Source: Mucilaginibacter ginkgonis
Lineage (GTDB): Bacteria > Bacteroidota > Bacteroidia > Sphingobacteriales > Sphingobacteriaceae
DNA: 64,000 bases
Assembly: GCF_009754905.2 (NCBI RefSeq)
Contig: NZ_CP066775.1
Coordinates: 1,240,001 to 1,304,000 of the forward strand
Direction of reading: 5' to 3'
Shown here: piece by piece, positions 34,661 to 43,950 of the stretch
Numbering within the stretch: the first letter of the stretch is position 1
Layout of the letters: every line of letters starts with the position of its first letter
Translations under genes and position numbers: made by a program
Notes under the pieces: model-generated
What the model saw: the letters and a program-made list of their open reading frames with translations, nothing else
The model's database searches: none
What the model was told of the DNA's origin: nothing

Positions 34661-35755
34661 ATGAAAGCTAAAGTTATTCCTGCCCTTGTCCTGGCTTTTG
34701 GTATCGCATTGTGGGCAAACGCTCAAAGTAAATTTATTGCCGCTAACGCTAAGGAATTGACCTACCAGGGTAGGATTACTTATAAAGGTGATCATAGCGT
34801 ATTATCATGGACCGGAAATTCGGTGCAGATTAGTTTTAAAGGAACCGGCATTGGCGCCGTGTTGAAAGACGAGGGTGGCCTTAATTATCTTAAAGTAATA
34901 CTTGATGGTAAGCCTTTGCCCGACATCCATCCCGACAGCACGAAACATGGCTACCAACTTGCAAGCCAACTTTCAGATGATAACCATACGCTGCAATTAT
35001 TTAAGCGTACAGAGTTTGTGCACGGCGACACCTGGCTCTATGGATTTGAGTTACCCGCGAACGCTGTTGTAAATAAAGCACCCAAGGCGCCTAAGCGGGC
35101 GATAGAATTTTACGGTAATTCCATCACTTGCGGATACGGCACTTTGGATACCAGCGGAAAGGATAGGGGCACGCCCGAGTTTGAAGACGGGTACTTGTCT
35201 TACGCTGCTCTTACATCAAGGTATTTTAATGCGCGGTATAGCTGTATTGCCCGAAGCGGCATTGGAATAATGGTAAGTTGGTTTCCGCAGATCATGCCCG
35301 AACTATATGATCGCCAAGATCCGTCGGATTCACTTTCCAAATGGGATTTTAGCAAATACAAGCCCCAGGTAGTTGTCGTCAATTTAATGCAAAACGATTC
35401 CTGGATTACAAAGCTGCCGGATAACGCGCAATATAAAGCTCGCTTTACCGATGTTTATCCCGATCCGGCTTATATTATTAATGCTTATACAACATTCATC
35501 CGAAACATCCGCTCAAAATATCCTAAGGCCACCATTGTCTGTATGTTGGGTAATATGGATATCAGCAAACCGGGATCAGACTGGCGGGGTTATGTAGCCA
35601 TCGCAGTTAAGCAGCTCCACGATAAAAAAATACTCAGCTTCATTGTCAACTACAAAAATACACCCGGCCATCCAAAGGTTGCAGAACAAGCCGATATGGC
35701 AAAACAGTTAGAAGCATTCATTGAGCAACATACCGGTTGGGAAGCGGAAAATTAA
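34661..35755 (+). CDS. SGNH/GDSL esterase, carbohydrate esterase family 2-like
   Basis: 364 residues with a signal peptide (MKAKVIPALVLAFGIALWANAQ). The N-terminal half is a jelly-roll domain (YQGRITYKGDHSVLSWTGNS in outline), the C-terminal half an SGNH hydrolase domain. The block I motif is YGNSITCGYG: the serine is kept, but the usual GDS reads GNS, as occurs in some CE2 enzymes. The catalytic histidine is in NTPGHPKVAEQ. CE2 enzymes deacetylate plant polysaccharides. Secreted or periplasmic action is expected. Its end overlaps the convergent disordered-protein gene by four bases. Confidence 0.85.
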   Translation: MKAKVIPALVLAFGIALWANAQSKFIAANAKELTYQGRITYKGDHSVLSWTGNSVQISFKGTGIGAVLKDEGGLNYLKVILDGKPLPDIHPDSTKHGYQLASQLSDDNHTLQLFKRTEFVHGDTWLYGFELPANAVVNKAPKAPKRAIEFYGNSITCGYGTLDTSGKDRGTPEFEDGYLSYAALTSRYFNARYSCIARSGIGIMVSWFPQIMPELYDRQDPSDSLSKWDFSKYKPQVVVVNLMQNDSWITKLPDNAQYKARFTDVYPDPAYIINAYTTFIRNIRSKYPKATIVCMLGNMDISKPGSDWRGYVAIAVKQLHDKKILSFIVNYKNTPGHPKVAEQADMAKQLEAFIEQHTGWEAEN

Positions 35756-36210
35756 TTACCGTTTTCCATTTTAGACTGGTCGGGATTTGTATCCTCTCGC
35801 TCGCCGTGTTGGGTTCCGCCATCATAATCTGCCGTGCCTTCCTGAATTCTTTCTCCATTCGATGAAGTGCCGTTGGCACCATCCTCATGCGGTGCACCTT
35901 GCTGATCTTCGGGTTTAAAGTTCAAATCTTCGGGGTGTTCCTCAGATGGTTCTGTACGGGCAAAGTAGGCGTTACTATAACCTGCGTTTTGTGAGGGGTT
36001 CGCTTCATCATCGCCCGATGTAGTTACATTGGTCTTGCCAAAATTTTGACCTCCCGCGCCATGGCTTTCATAGCCGGGTTGATCGGGGTTGGCATCTTCA
36101 TCCTGTCCAAAAAGAAATGAACGTTTCAAATCTTTTTCTTCGAGGTTGTTATCGTCGTCCACGTGGTAAGCACGTGGTTTTTCTTCGTTATTTTCTTCAG
36201 GGAAATTCAT
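35752..36210 (-). CDS. Acidic, low-complexity hydrophilic protein
   Basis: 152 residues rich in Asp, Glu, Asn, Gly and Gln with almost no hydrophobic segments (EENNEEKP, DEDANPDQPGYESHGAGGQ, HGEREDTNPDQSKMENGN). It is predicted to be intrinsically disordered. DANPDQ and DTNPDQ, with the looser DEANPSQ, form a weak internal repeat. No family is recognised. Such proteins in this group may be stress-related hydrophilins, but that is only a guess. It overlaps the convergent esterase by four bases and is separated by 57 bases from udk. Confidence 0.6.
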   Translation of the reverse strand: MNFPEENNEEKPRAYHVDDDNNLEEKDLKRSFLFGQDEDANPDQPGYESHGAGGQNFGKTNVTTSGDDEANPSQNAGYSNAYFARTEPSEEHPEDLNFKPEDQQGAPHEDGANGTSSNGERIQEGTADYDGGTQHGEREDTNPDQSKMENGN

Positions 36211-36267
36211 GGCGTCTGTTTTGTTAAGAAACCAGACAGTGCCAAAATTTGTTTTGAAGTTTAGAAG

Positions 36268-36915
36268 TTAACGTGAAGAGTTTTGCAATACGCTTTCTCT
36301 TAGTTGCTGAGAGATGTCGTCTGTAATAGCAATAATATCATCAGCAACGTGCGAATTGTTAGTGATCACTTTATCGCAGCCTGATTTGTAAGGTAAAAGA
36401 AATTCTTTGTAGGCGGGCTGCACGTGGTTATGCCATCTGTACATTACATCCTCATGCGAGTAGCCACGTTCTTCTAGGTCTCGTTTTAAACGGCGCTGTA
36501 ATGCAACCTGTTCTTCGGTGTCTATGAAGATGCGCATATTCAGCAGGTTGGCAATCTCTTTAAAATGCAGAATGAACAAGCCTTCCACGATAATAATCGG
36601 AGCCGGCTTTATCTCTAACATTTTTGGCACAGCGTTAAGGTTGTTAAAAGTATATTCCTGCTTATAGACCGTTTCGTAGTTGAACAGCTTTTGAATGTCT
36701 TTCAAAAAGTGCTCGTTATCGATGGTGGAGGGTAGATCGAAATTGTATAGCGCTATCTCTTCAGGTGTCATGCCATGGGCAACCGGGAAATAGTAGTCGT
36801 CCTGCGATACTAAACAAACCTCTTCGGGCTTAAAATGGGCCAGAAAGCATTTAAGAAAGAAAGTTTTACCGGAACCGCTTCCGCCGGCCACACCTATAAT
36901 ATAAGGCTTATTCAT
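36268..36915 (-). CDS. udk: Uridine kinase
   Basis: 215 residues. The P-loop GVAGGSGSGKTFF lies at residues 8-20, followed by the uridine-kinase segment SQDDYY, NFDLPSTIDNEHFL, the conserved IIVEGLFILHF and the RRLKRDLEERGY lid. It phosphorylates uridine or cytidine in pyrimidine salvage. Its first codons overlap the end of the LysM-protein gene by eight bases, so the two are cotranscribed, although their functions look unrelated. Confidence 0.93.
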   Translation of the reverse strand: MNKPYIIGVAGGSGSGKTFFLKCFLAHFKPEEVCLVSQDDYYFPVAHGMTPEEIALYNFDLPSTIDNEHFLKDIQKLFNYETVYKQEYTFNNLNAVPKMLEIKPAPIIIVEGLFILHFKEIANLLNMRIFIDTEEQVALQRRLKRDLEERGYSHEDVMYRWHNHVQPAYKEFLLPYKSGCDKVITNNSHVADDIIAITDDISQQLRESVLQNSSR

Positions 36916-38053
36916 TTGATACCCCGTAACTGATATTTACCCTGAAACGCTTATCAAGCGCACCAAGCGATTCTGCAACATTTTTTGTCATCACAATAAT
37001 AACATCTTTTGTTGATTCATTATCAGTAAAACGGCCAACAACCTTCGCAAAGGTGGTGCGACTGGTCATTGGGTTGGTGATCTTTATAACAGTGCCGATG
37101 GGGGCGGTGCGGTGCAATACCAATTTTTTGTTTGCGTCGAAAGATGCGTCGTCCATCCACGTAGCGATCCCATGTTCATTTTTCTCAAATAATCCGTAAC
37201 GAGAGGGGGCTTTATGTTCGGCTAAACTGTCGGCGATACTGTTGGTACGCGTTGTGTCACGTTTGGCAGGCGGAATGGTATCCGTTTTTACAGTTTCTAC
37301 TGTGGCAACTTGCTGCGCAGCACCCGAAGTGATGACCAATACCTGGCCGGGCCTTAGCGCGTTGCTGGTTAGTTGATTATCCTCTTTAATTTTTTCTACA
37401 GTTGTATTAAAGCGTTTTGCAACGCTATACAAATACTCGCGTTTTGTTACTTTATACTGAATTGCTGTGCCCGGCTGACCTGTGTTTACAGGCTGGGTTG
37501 CAGCGGGAGTAACAGGAACCGACTGCGCTACTACAACAGGCTTGTTGGTAACGACAGTTGTCTGAGTCGGCTGTTGTTGTTGCGCGATTACAGTTGTAGA
37601 TCCGCCTTGATGAATATTGAGTATCTGGCCGGGCTGCAGCGCGTCTTTTGTAAGGTTGTTAAGCTTTTTAATATCCTCAACAGTTGTGTTAAAGCGTTTA
37701 GCTATACCAAAAAGATATTCATGCTGGGCCACTTTATATTGTATAACAGCGCCATCAGCAACTGCCTGCGTAGCGGCCGGCTGGCCGGTTGCGGTCTGTA
37801 CAAAAGAAAGTTCTGTAGGTACTTTAACAACATCGCCGATGTGTAAGGCAGCGCTGCTGTTGAATTTTATAACCAGCTGTGGCTTAATATTATAACGACG
37901 CGCAATTGAATAATAGGTATCCTTTGCATCGACCTTATGAAGAATGACTTTTTTTCCGTTTTGATTTTCGACCCCAATCGAGTCGACCGGCGTAGTTGCT
38001 TTAGATAACAGGGGTAATACAAGAACAGATAGCAGCAAGAAATTTGACCTCAT
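36908..38053 (-). CDS. LysM-domain envelope protein with C-terminal double-psi barrel
   Basis: 381 residues with a signal peptide (MRSNFLLLSVLVLPLLSKA). Three LysM domains can be seen: DAKDTYYSIARRYNIKPQLVIKFN near residues 40-63, HEYLFGIAKRFNTTVEDIKKLNNLT, and the near-identical REYLYSVAKRFNTTVEKIKEDNQLT. They are separated by Gln/Thr/Val-rich linkers. The C-terminal segment (APIGTVIKITNPMTSRTTFAKVVGRF and DVIIVMTKNVAESLGA) matches RlpA-like double-psi beta-barrels. It probably binds peptidoglycan in the periplasm. The second and third LysM repeats look like a recent internal duplication. Confidence 0.88.
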   Translation of the reverse strand: MRSNFLLLSVLVLPLLSKATTPVDSIGVENQNGKKVILHKVDAKDTYYSIARRYNIKPQLVIKFNSSAALHIGDVVKVPTELSFVQTATGQPAATQAVADGAVIQYKVAQHEYLFGIAKRFNTTVEDIKKLNNLTKDALQPGQILNIHQGGSTTVIAQQQQPTQTTVVTNKPVVVAQSVPVTPAATQPVNTGQPGTAIQYKVTKREYLYSVAKRFNTTVEKIKEDNQLTSNALRPGQVLVITSGAAQQVATVETVKTDTIPPAKRDTTRTNSIADSLAEHKAPSRYGLFEKNEHGIATWMDDASFDANKKLVLHRTAPIGTVIKITNPMTSRTTFAKVVGRFTDNESTKDVIIVMTKNVAESLGALDKRFRVNISYGVSNE

Positions 38054-38068
38054 AAATTGGTTTTATGA

Positions 38069-38824
38069 TTACAGATGTAAAACTTTAACCACCGACCTGT
38101 TCTGTAACCAGATCAGTTTTTGCTTAAACACTATAAACGCTTCGGGTTGCAGTTTTTGTATATCTGTTGCGATAATATCCTTAAAAACCACATTTCGATT
38201 GCTATCTATCACATATAAAAATTGATTGACAACCCCCGCCGAAAGCGCGTGCAAAGATACAATTATGTATCCATTATGGCTAAGCAAAAGCGCCGTATGT
38301 GGCATGCTGATATCCGGAATACCAAGCTTGTGGACGGTGTCATCAACTACAGATTCAGGAAAAAGAATGCTAGATGCCTGCTCATCAATCACTGGCGCAT
38401 TGCTTAAGGCAGTGCCTGCTTTTGCATCAATTACAGAGATCCGCTTGGGCTGGATGCGCAGGTCGTAAACCCTAAAGTCAGTGGTTGCAACGCTTTCGAA
38501 ATTCAGGTTATGGTTTTCCCACAGCAAGTCACCGGTTTTAGCATCGATGGCCATCAAGCCTTTCCGTACCGGCAAATTTTCTGACTGGTAACCGTGCACC
38601 AACATCACACCGAAAGCCGCCACTTCCAATCCGCATAGCCAGCCATTCGGTAATGTTTTGTTTTTGAAGAGAATCCTCCCGTGACGTACATCTATAGTTG
38701 TGAAGGCAGCCGCTTTATTGGCAACGTCGCGCGTTTCAAGACAAAGAATATCTTCCTGTTCATCGATCTGCATCCGCCATACAGGGTGTGTGAGTTCAAT
38801 GTTGATGTATGGGCTTAATTGCAT
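38069..38824 (-). CDS. Beta-strand-rich conserved protein (DUF4905-like)
   Basis: About 251 residues from the ATG at 38824; a TTG three codons earlier is less likely. The sequence has repeated strand patterns with PQQ-propeller-like pieces (GLMAIDAKTGDLLWENHNL, HGRILFKNKTLPNGWL). It resembles the DUF4905 family of Bacteroidota, which I assign with caution. No signal peptide. CATATTTG six bases before the ATG may be its promoter. Function unknown; it neighbours, on the same strand, the LysM protein 15 bases downstream. Confidence 0.7.
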   Translation of the reverse strand: MQLSPYINIELTHPVWRMQIDEQEDILCLETRDVANKAAAFTTIDVRHGRILFKNKTLPNGWLCGLEVAAFGVMLVHGYQSENLPVRKGLMAIDAKTGDLLWENHNLNFESVATTDFRVYDLRIQPKRISVIDAKAGTALSNAPVIDEQASSILFPESVVDDTVHKLGIPDISMPHTALLLSHNGYIIVSLHALSAGVVNQFLYVIDSNRNVVFKDIIATDIQKLQPEAFIVFKQKLIWLQNRSVVKVLHL

Positions 38825-38903
38825 CGCCTGCAAATATGGGCAAACATTTTTAGCGCCTAAACAAGATGGTTAGTAAAACTGTTAACGATTTATACTTAAT
38901 TTT

Positions 38904-39383
38904 ATGAACGCAAACGAGATAAGCTTAGACGAAGGACAGGTGAAGCCTGTTGTAGACCATCTGAATGACCTATTGGCCAACTATCATATACACTACCAAA
39001 AACTTAGAGGCTGCCACTGGAATGTTAAAGGCAAAAGTTTTTTTACGCTGCATGTAAAGTTCGAAGAGCTTTACAATCAAGCATTACTGACTATTGATGA
39101 ACTTGCCGAGCGCATCCTTACCTTAGGTAAACCGCCTATCAGCACTTTTGAAGATTATATCAAGACAGCCAAAATCAAAGAAGAGAACACCATTGGCATG
39201 GAAGACGTGATAATGGTTAAGGCGTTGATTAACGACATGGCTACCTTAATTGAGTTGGAACGTGATATACTTGACATTACCGCTAACGCCGGTGATGATG
39301 GTACCAATGATATGGTTAACCGTTTTATGCAATTCAAAGAGAAAAATACCTGGATGCTGCGCTCATTTATTAACGAAGATTAA
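38904..39383 (+). CDS. dps: Dps-family DNA-binding ferritin
   Basis: 159 residues, a standard Dps length. The ferroxidase centre residues are visible: YQKLRGCHWNVKGKSFFTLHVKFEELYNQ (in outline) supplies His, His and the Asp/Glu pair with IDELAERI. Dps forms a 12-subunit shell that oxidises iron with hydrogen peroxide and protects DNA in stress and stationary phase. No regulator is adjacent. A strong terminator follows, shared with the convergent outer-membrane protein gene. Confidence 0.92.
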   Translation: MNANEISLDEGQVKPVVDHLNDLLANYHIHYQKLRGCHWNVKGKSFFTLHVKFEELYNQALLTIDELAERILTLGKPPISTFEDYIKTAKIKEENTIGMEDVIMVKALINDMATLIELERDILDITANAGDDGTNDMVNRFMQFKEKNTWMLRSFINED

Positions 39384-39401
39384 CTTCGACGGGCCTGCAT
39401 A

Positions 39402-39438
39402 AAAAAGCCCCGATCTATTATTAGAGCGGGGCTTTTTC
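39402..39438. terminator. Bidirectional terminator between dps and the OmpP1-like gene
   Basis: AAAAAAGCCCCG (39402-39413) pairs with CGGGGCTTTTT (39428-39438), with further pairing TCT/AGA inside. T tracts exist on both strands. Confidence 0.92.
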
Positions 39439-39452
39439 TCTATTTCTTATTT

Positions 39453-40943
39453 TTACAAAGCGAAGCCTAGGGTCAGAAACACATTGTTAAACGTGTTTTT
39501 AAGGCCGGCTCCGTAATTTGTAGCAGTTGTTAATTCGTATGGGAATACAGTAGATGTGCTCGAAACATGGCTATAGGTAGCGTCGATGTAAGCGCCGCCA
39601 AAACGGTAACCTATGCCACCGCTTACGGTATTTGCTTCACCACCATATTGTCTAAGCGGGTTGCCTTGTACGCCATAACCGCCACGCAAGTAAAACTGAT
39701 CTGCTTTAATTTCGGCTCCAACATGCGCATTAACTACAGAGCGGTATAAATTCTTCACGTCGTTATTATCAGCATTAAAATAGTTATCACCCACTCCACT
39801 GTTTCCTGACGCCGACAAGTGGATAGAAGAGTAATCCTGATATTCGACATCACCGGTAATGAAACCTAACTTACCAACAAACACGGCTATACCGCCGGCT
39901 ACCTTAAGCGGGGTACGTAAGTTGTAGTTGAATGGATAGCTTGCAGGGCCGTATTGCGGCACACTGTGGTTAGCTACAGTAGAATTTAAACTTTCGGCGT
40001 AAGCATCATCAATATTGTACCAGGTTGGCGTTGTAAAAGAAGCGCCGATACGTACCGCATCAACAGGTTTGTAAATTAAACCAAAGCGTGCATTGAAACC
40101 CGTGCCTCGTGTTGCCTGGTCTTGTTCATAAGTGGAATTGTACGCGCGATTAACCGGCGCGCCACTTTCTATAACAGAAACAAGTCCTTGCTCATTAAGA
40201 AAACGGGTAGAGTTATAACGAAGATCAGTTATATCGATACCAAAGCCCAAATACAACTTGTTGCTGTAGTTGGCACCCATAGAGAGGTCAATTTCAGACT
40301 GGCCTCCCGTTTCATAAGCATTCTTCGTTTGTACCGGACCGCCGCCAACGACGTTGCTCCTGTAAACAGGCGCAGCAGTGGTGCCATAATTATCAATTAG
40401 CAATTGATCATAAGCGCCGCGTTGTAAAGAGCCGGTTGCTATACCATTAGCGTTTCCTTGCTCGGCATAGTAGTTTGCAATAGATGTATTAGGGTTGCGG
40501 CCCGAGTAAAAAGTATTCTGATAAAAATTGTTGGTGCGGTTATAACCAACACCAAAGTTTAGGCTTAACCAACCTTGCGATTTGTCGGCACCTTTAGCAG
40601 TGTTCAATCGTTGGTAAAGCACTAATGATGCATTGCTCAAATTCAATTGATCTTTGGATGCGGCGTTGTTACTGCCGAAATAATTGGCGCTCACCTTAGA
40701 GCTGTTCAGCTCAGGCGTTAAGCTAAATTCTGAGTGGGTAAAAGCACCCAAGCCTGCAGGATTATTACCAATGGAACTTAAATCGCCCCCGATGGCTGTA
40801 CCTGCGTTTCCTAAAGCTTTGATACGCGCAGAACCACCGGGCTGACCGGTAGAAAAGCGTAAAGCATCCTGCGCGTATTGCGCATAACTATGTTGTGTGA
40901 TAGCCAGTCCGGCTATTACGGGTATAAGGTATTTTATTTTCAT
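39453..40943 (-). CDS. OmpP1/FadL-family outer membrane protein
   Basis: 496 residues with a signal peptide (MKIKYLIPVIAGLAITQHSYAQ). The start of the mature protein, DALRFSTGQPGGSARIKALGNAGTAIGGDLSSIGNNPAGLG, is typical of Bacteroidota OmpP1/FadL or 'hemin receptor' barrels. It ends with a membrane strand and terminal leucine (NNVFLTLGFAL). Probably a 14-stranded barrel moving hydrophobic compounds; the substrate is unknown. It is downstream of the Gly/Tyr-rich lipoprotein on the same strand with a 22-base gap, so they may be cotranscribed. Confidence 0.88.
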   Translation of the reverse strand: MKIKYLIPVIAGLAITQHSYAQYAQDALRFSTGQPGGSARIKALGNAGTAIGGDLSSIGNNPAGLGAFTHSEFSLTPELNSSKVSANYFGSNNAASKDQLNLSNASLVLYQRLNTAKGADKSQGWLSLNFGVGYNRTNNFYQNTFYSGRNPNTSIANYYAEQGNANGIATGSLQRGAYDQLLIDNYGTTAAPVYRSNVVGGGPVQTKNAYETGGQSEIDLSMGANYSNKLYLGFGIDITDLRYNSTRFLNEQGLVSVIESGAPVNRAYNSTYEQDQATRGTGFNARFGLIYKPVDAVRIGASFTTPTWYNIDDAYAESLNSTVANHSVPQYGPASYPFNYNLRTPLKVAGGIAVFVGKLGFITGDVEYQDYSSIHLSASGNSGVGDNYFNADNNDVKNLYRSVVNAHVGAEIKADQFYLRGGYGVQGNPLRQYGGEANTVSGGIGYRFGGAYIDATYSHVSSTSTVFPYELTTATNYGAGLKNTFNNVFLTLGFAL

Positions 40944-40965
40944 AAAAAGGTAGTAAGATTAAAAA

Positions 40966-41925
40966 TTAAGGTCTGCCCGGTCTGCCACCGCCGCCGCCAC
41001 CGCTTGATGCCGGTGCGCTGCCGCCACCACGGCTGCCACCGTCAGACGGGAACGAGTTTGATGTACGCGGCTGATATTGCGGCTGTTGATTATCTGTTCT
41101 TGGCGCACGCATGCCCCCATAACCGTTGTTGCCGTTACCGTTGCCACGGCCACCATAGTTATTATTGTTACCGCCATATGCATTCGTGCCTACGCGGTTA
41201 CCATAACCATTTGTACCTACGCCGCCACGGCCGCGGTAACCATTAACGCCAACCGGCCTGCCGGGATACGCGTTAACACCGGGATATGCGCCATTATACA
41301 CAGAAGTGCGTGGCAAACGATTGGCTAAACCGCCAAAGCCCGGCGCGCCTGAACCGCGGTAAGGGCGTGGTGTATTCGCATACGCAGAGTAAACACCCCA
41401 AAAAGGATAGCCCCCGCCATAACCAACACCCAGAGGCGAGTAACCATAATAACCGTAAGGGTACCCAAGGCCATAACCTAAGCCAAATCCATATCCGGTG
41501 TAGCCATAATATCCGCCATAACCAAAACCGCCGTAGCCGTAACCAATGCCTAAGCCAACGTTCCAGCCATTACCGTAGCCATAACCATAGGGCGAATAGC
41601 CATAATAGTAGTCGTCATAAAAGTTAAAAGGAGAGGAGTAACCAAAACGGTTTATACGCGAGGCATAACTGTCATAATAGTAATAATCGCTGCCTGCGCC
41701 ATTACCGTATGAGTCGTAATACTGACCATCACCCGTTTCGGGTTCATCTGTATAAACGTCTTCTCGATAAGTGGGCGGAGGAAGATCAACTTTGTCGCCA
41801 GCCCTTGCTTTGGTATTGTAAACGTCATCTTCGATAGTACCATTCGAAGCTAACTTTTGGGTGGAACATGAGGCGATGGAAAGTGCCCCAATAAGTACCA
41901 ATCCGTTAAGTATATTTATTTTCAT
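40966..41925 (-). CDS. Gly/Tyr/Pro-rich low-complexity lipoprotein
   Basis: About 319 residues from the ATG at 41925; the longer frame to 42000 crosses the proS promoter region. The lipobox SIASC puts the lipidated cysteine at residue 20. The middle is a long run of Gly-Tyr, Gly-Phe and Pro repeats (YGYGNGWNVGLGIGYGYGG and onward), followed by an Arg/Gly/Asn-rich segment and a C-terminal Gly/Ser-rich tail ending GGGRPGRP. No catalytic domain. Composition suggests a flexible or adhesive envelope protein. Homologues may carry misleading annotations because of the neighbouring proS; the sequence itself has no synthetase features. Confidence 0.75.
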   Translation of the reverse strand: MKINILNGLVLIGALSIASCSTQKLASNGTIEDDVYNTKARAGDKVDLPPPTYREDVYTDEPETGDGQYYDSYGNGAGSDYYYYDSYASRINRFGYSSPFNFYDDYYYGYSPYGYGYGNGWNVGLGIGYGYGGFGYGGYYGYTGYGFGLGYGLGYPYGYYGYSPLGVGYGGGYPFWGVYSAYANTPRPYRGSGAPGFGGLANRLPRTSVYNGAYPGVNAYPGRPVGVNGYRGRGGVGTNGYGNRVGTNAYGGNNNNYGGRGNGNGNNGYGGMRAPRTDNQQPQYQPRTSNSFPSDGGSRGGGSAPASSGGGGGGRPGRP

Positions 41926-41963
41926 TGATGTAGAAGTTAAAGTTCTATTAAAGTTTAAATTTA

Positions 41964-41971
41964 TAAATTTG
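41964..41971 (+). promoter_or_regulatory. -7 promoter element of proS
   Basis: TAAATTTG matches TAnnTTTG and lies 50 bases before the proS ATG, in the divergent gap next to the lipoprotein gene. Confidence 0.45.
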
Positions 41972-42021
41972 GCCGCAATTATACGTATTCTATCAGTCAA
42001 ATTTCATTCCACTAATACACT

Positions 42022-43494
42022 ATGAGCAAAGGTATCGTCAGTAAAGACGAAGATTATTCACAATGGTTTAATGATCTGGTAATAAAAGCAGACCTTGCCG
42101 AGTACTCGCCGGTGAGGGGCTGTATGATCATCAAGCCATATGGTTACTCCATCTGGGAAAAAATACAGGCCGTGCTCGACAAGATGTTCAAAGACACCGG
42201 CCATAGCAATGCGTATTTTCCGCTTTTTATACCAAAATCTTTCTTCTCAAAAGAGGCAAGCCACGTTGAGGGATTTGCCAAAGAATGCGCTGTGGTGACG
42301 CATTATCGGTTAAAGAACGATGGTGAAGGGAATATTATTGTAGACGATGAAGCGAAATTGGAAGAAGAACTCATCGTTCGGCCAACATCTGAGACCATCA
42401 TATGGCATACCTACAAAGGTTGGATACAATCTTACCGCGATTTGCCTATTCTGGTTAACCAATGGGCTAACGTTGTACGTTGGGAGATGCGGACCAGGTT
42501 GTTTCTTCGTACCAGTGAATTTTTATGGCAGGAGGGGCACACCGCGCACGCTACATCTGAAGAAGCTGTAGCAGAAGCAGAACAAATGCTGGAGGTTTAT
42601 GCAGATTTTGTAGAGAACTGGCTGGCCGTACCCGTGGTAAAAGGCCGCAAAACGCCGAACGAACGCTTCGCTGGCGCACTGGATACCTATTGTATTGAAG
42701 CCCTGATGCAAGACGGAAAAGCTTTGCAGGCCGGCACCTCGCATTTTCTGGGTCAAAACTTCGCGAAGGCATTCGATGTAAAGTTTTCTGATAAGGAAAA
42801 TAAGCTTGATTATGTTTGGGCTACCTCTTGGGGTGTATCTACCCGTTTGATGGGCGCGTTGATCATGGCACACTCTGATGATGCGGGACTGGTATTGCCG
42901 CCAATGCTTGCGCCTATACAGGTGGTTGTTGTGCCGATTTACAAGCACGACGACGAACTGGAAAACATCACCAACTACGTAAAAGGTTTAACCGCTGAAC
43001 TTAAGGCTAAAGGCATCTCTATAAAATTCGATAACCGCGATACGCAGCGCCCCGGCTTTAAATTCGCCGAGTATGAACTTAAAGGCGTGCCCTTACGAGT
43101 TGCCATTGGCAGCCGCGATATGCAAAACGGAACAGTTGAACTGGCCCGTCGTGATACGCGCACTAAAGAAACTGTTGAGCAAGCCGGATTGGCAGACCGC
43201 ATTGAAGGTTTGCTTGAAGAGATACAACAAAATATTTTTAAGAAGGCATTAGACTTCCGTGAAGAAAATACAACTGAGGTAAACGATTGGGAAGAATTTA
43301 AACGTCTGCTCGACGAAAAGCCGGGCTTCCTTGCAGCGCATTGGGACGGCACGCCTGAAACAGAACAACGTATAAAAGAAGAAACCAAAGCCACTATCCG
43401 TTGTATTCCTTTAAACAATAAACAGGAAGAAGGCAAATGCATCCTTACAGGCAAACCGTCTAAAGAACGGGTACTGTTTGCAAGGGCGTATTGA
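42022..43494 (+). CDS. proS: Proline--tRNA ligase
   Basis: 490 residues, the archaeal/eukaryotic-like ProRS type used by Bacteroidota, without the bacterial editing insertion. Class II motif 2 lies around [25 protein letters not shown] and motif 3 around [29 protein letters not shown]; the anticodon-binding domain follows ([11 protein letters not shown]) and a C-terminal zinc-like/extended domain ends [10 protein letters not shown]. It charges tRNA-Pro. Divergent from the Gly/Tyr-rich lipoprotein gene. Confidence 0.95.
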   Translation: MSKGIVSKDEDYSQWFNDLVIKADLAEYSPVRGCMIIKPYGYSIWEKIQAVLDKMFKDTGHSNAYFPLFIPKSFFSKEASHVEGFAKECAVVTHYRLKNDGEGNIIVDDEAKLEEELIVRPTSETIIWHTYKGWIQSYRDLPILVNQWANVVRWEMRTRLFLRTSEFLWQEGHTAHATSEEAVAEAEQMLEVYADFVENWLAVPVVKGRKTPNERFAGALDTYCIEALMQDGKALQAGTSHFLGQNFAKAFDVKFSDKENKLDYVWATSWGVSTRLMGALIMAHSDDAGLVLPPMLAPIQVVVVPIYKHDDELENITNYVKGLTAELKAKGISIKFDNRDTQRPGFKFAEYELKGVPLRVAIGSRDMQNGTVELARRDTRTKETVEQAGLADRIEGLLEEIQQNIFKKALDFREENTTEVNDWEEFKRLLDEKPGFLAAHWDGTPETEQRIKEETKATIRCIPLNNKQEEGKCILTGKPSKERVLFARAY

Positions 43495-43497
43495 CGA

Positions 43498-43950
43498 TTA
43501 GTGAATGGTTGAATTTGTGAGTGGTGAGTAGTTTAATAATTTATGGCGTCATTTACAGATTTAGATGTTTGGAAAAAGGCTCGCGAGATAAGAATCTATA
43601 TCTCCGGATTGGTTAAGTCATTTCCAATTGAAGATAAATATCGACTTACTGACCAAATAATTCGCTCGTCGCGTTCTGTCGGTAATAATCTTGCAGAAGG
43701 TCATGGCCGTTAAAACTATCAGGATAATATAAGATTTTGTGTTGTCGCTCGTGGTTCACTATCGGAAACATCAGATCATTTAATAATTGCCCTAGATGAC
43801 AATATTATAACCAGTAAAGTGTTTGATGCTTACTATATTGAACATGAAAGCTGCTTGAAATTGATCAACGGTTATATACTTTATTTAAAAAATAAAAAAG
43901 GTGGAGAATAGGAACCATTCTCTACTCACTCAATCAACTATTCACTAACT
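43498..43950. repeat. Inverted repeats flanking the four-helix-bundle gene
   Basis: TTAGTGAATGGTTGA... at 43498-43531 (ending GTGAGTAG) is the imperfect complement of CTACTCACTCAATCAACTATTCACTAA at 43922-43948. The left arm begins four bases after the proS stop and the right arm ends just before the next gene's ATG. The arms and the gene form a 450-base module. Confidence 0.7.
43543..43911 (+). pseudogene. Four-helix bundle protein (S23/IVP family), interrupted by one stop codon
   Basis: An open frame from ATG 43543 to TAG 43911 would encode 122 residues but has TAA at 43711-43713 (codon 57). The N-terminal part is FTDLDVWKKAREIRIYISGLVKSFP and DQIIRSSRSVGNNLAEGHGR; after the stop the frame continues with NYQDNIRFCVVARGSLSETSDHLIIALDD. 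Intact relatives usually have Phe or Tyr where TAA stands (EGxGR-F-xY). All the rest is in frame, so the damage looks recent. The four-helix-bundle family is known from 23S rRNA intervening sequences and as stand-alone genes; its function is unclear. Confidence 0.85.

Noticed and set aside
40959..41627. Open frames on both strands inside the Gly/Tyr-rich gene
   Set aside because: Repetitive GC-biased codons leave other frames open by chance; only the 41925-40966 frame has a signal peptide and lipobox.
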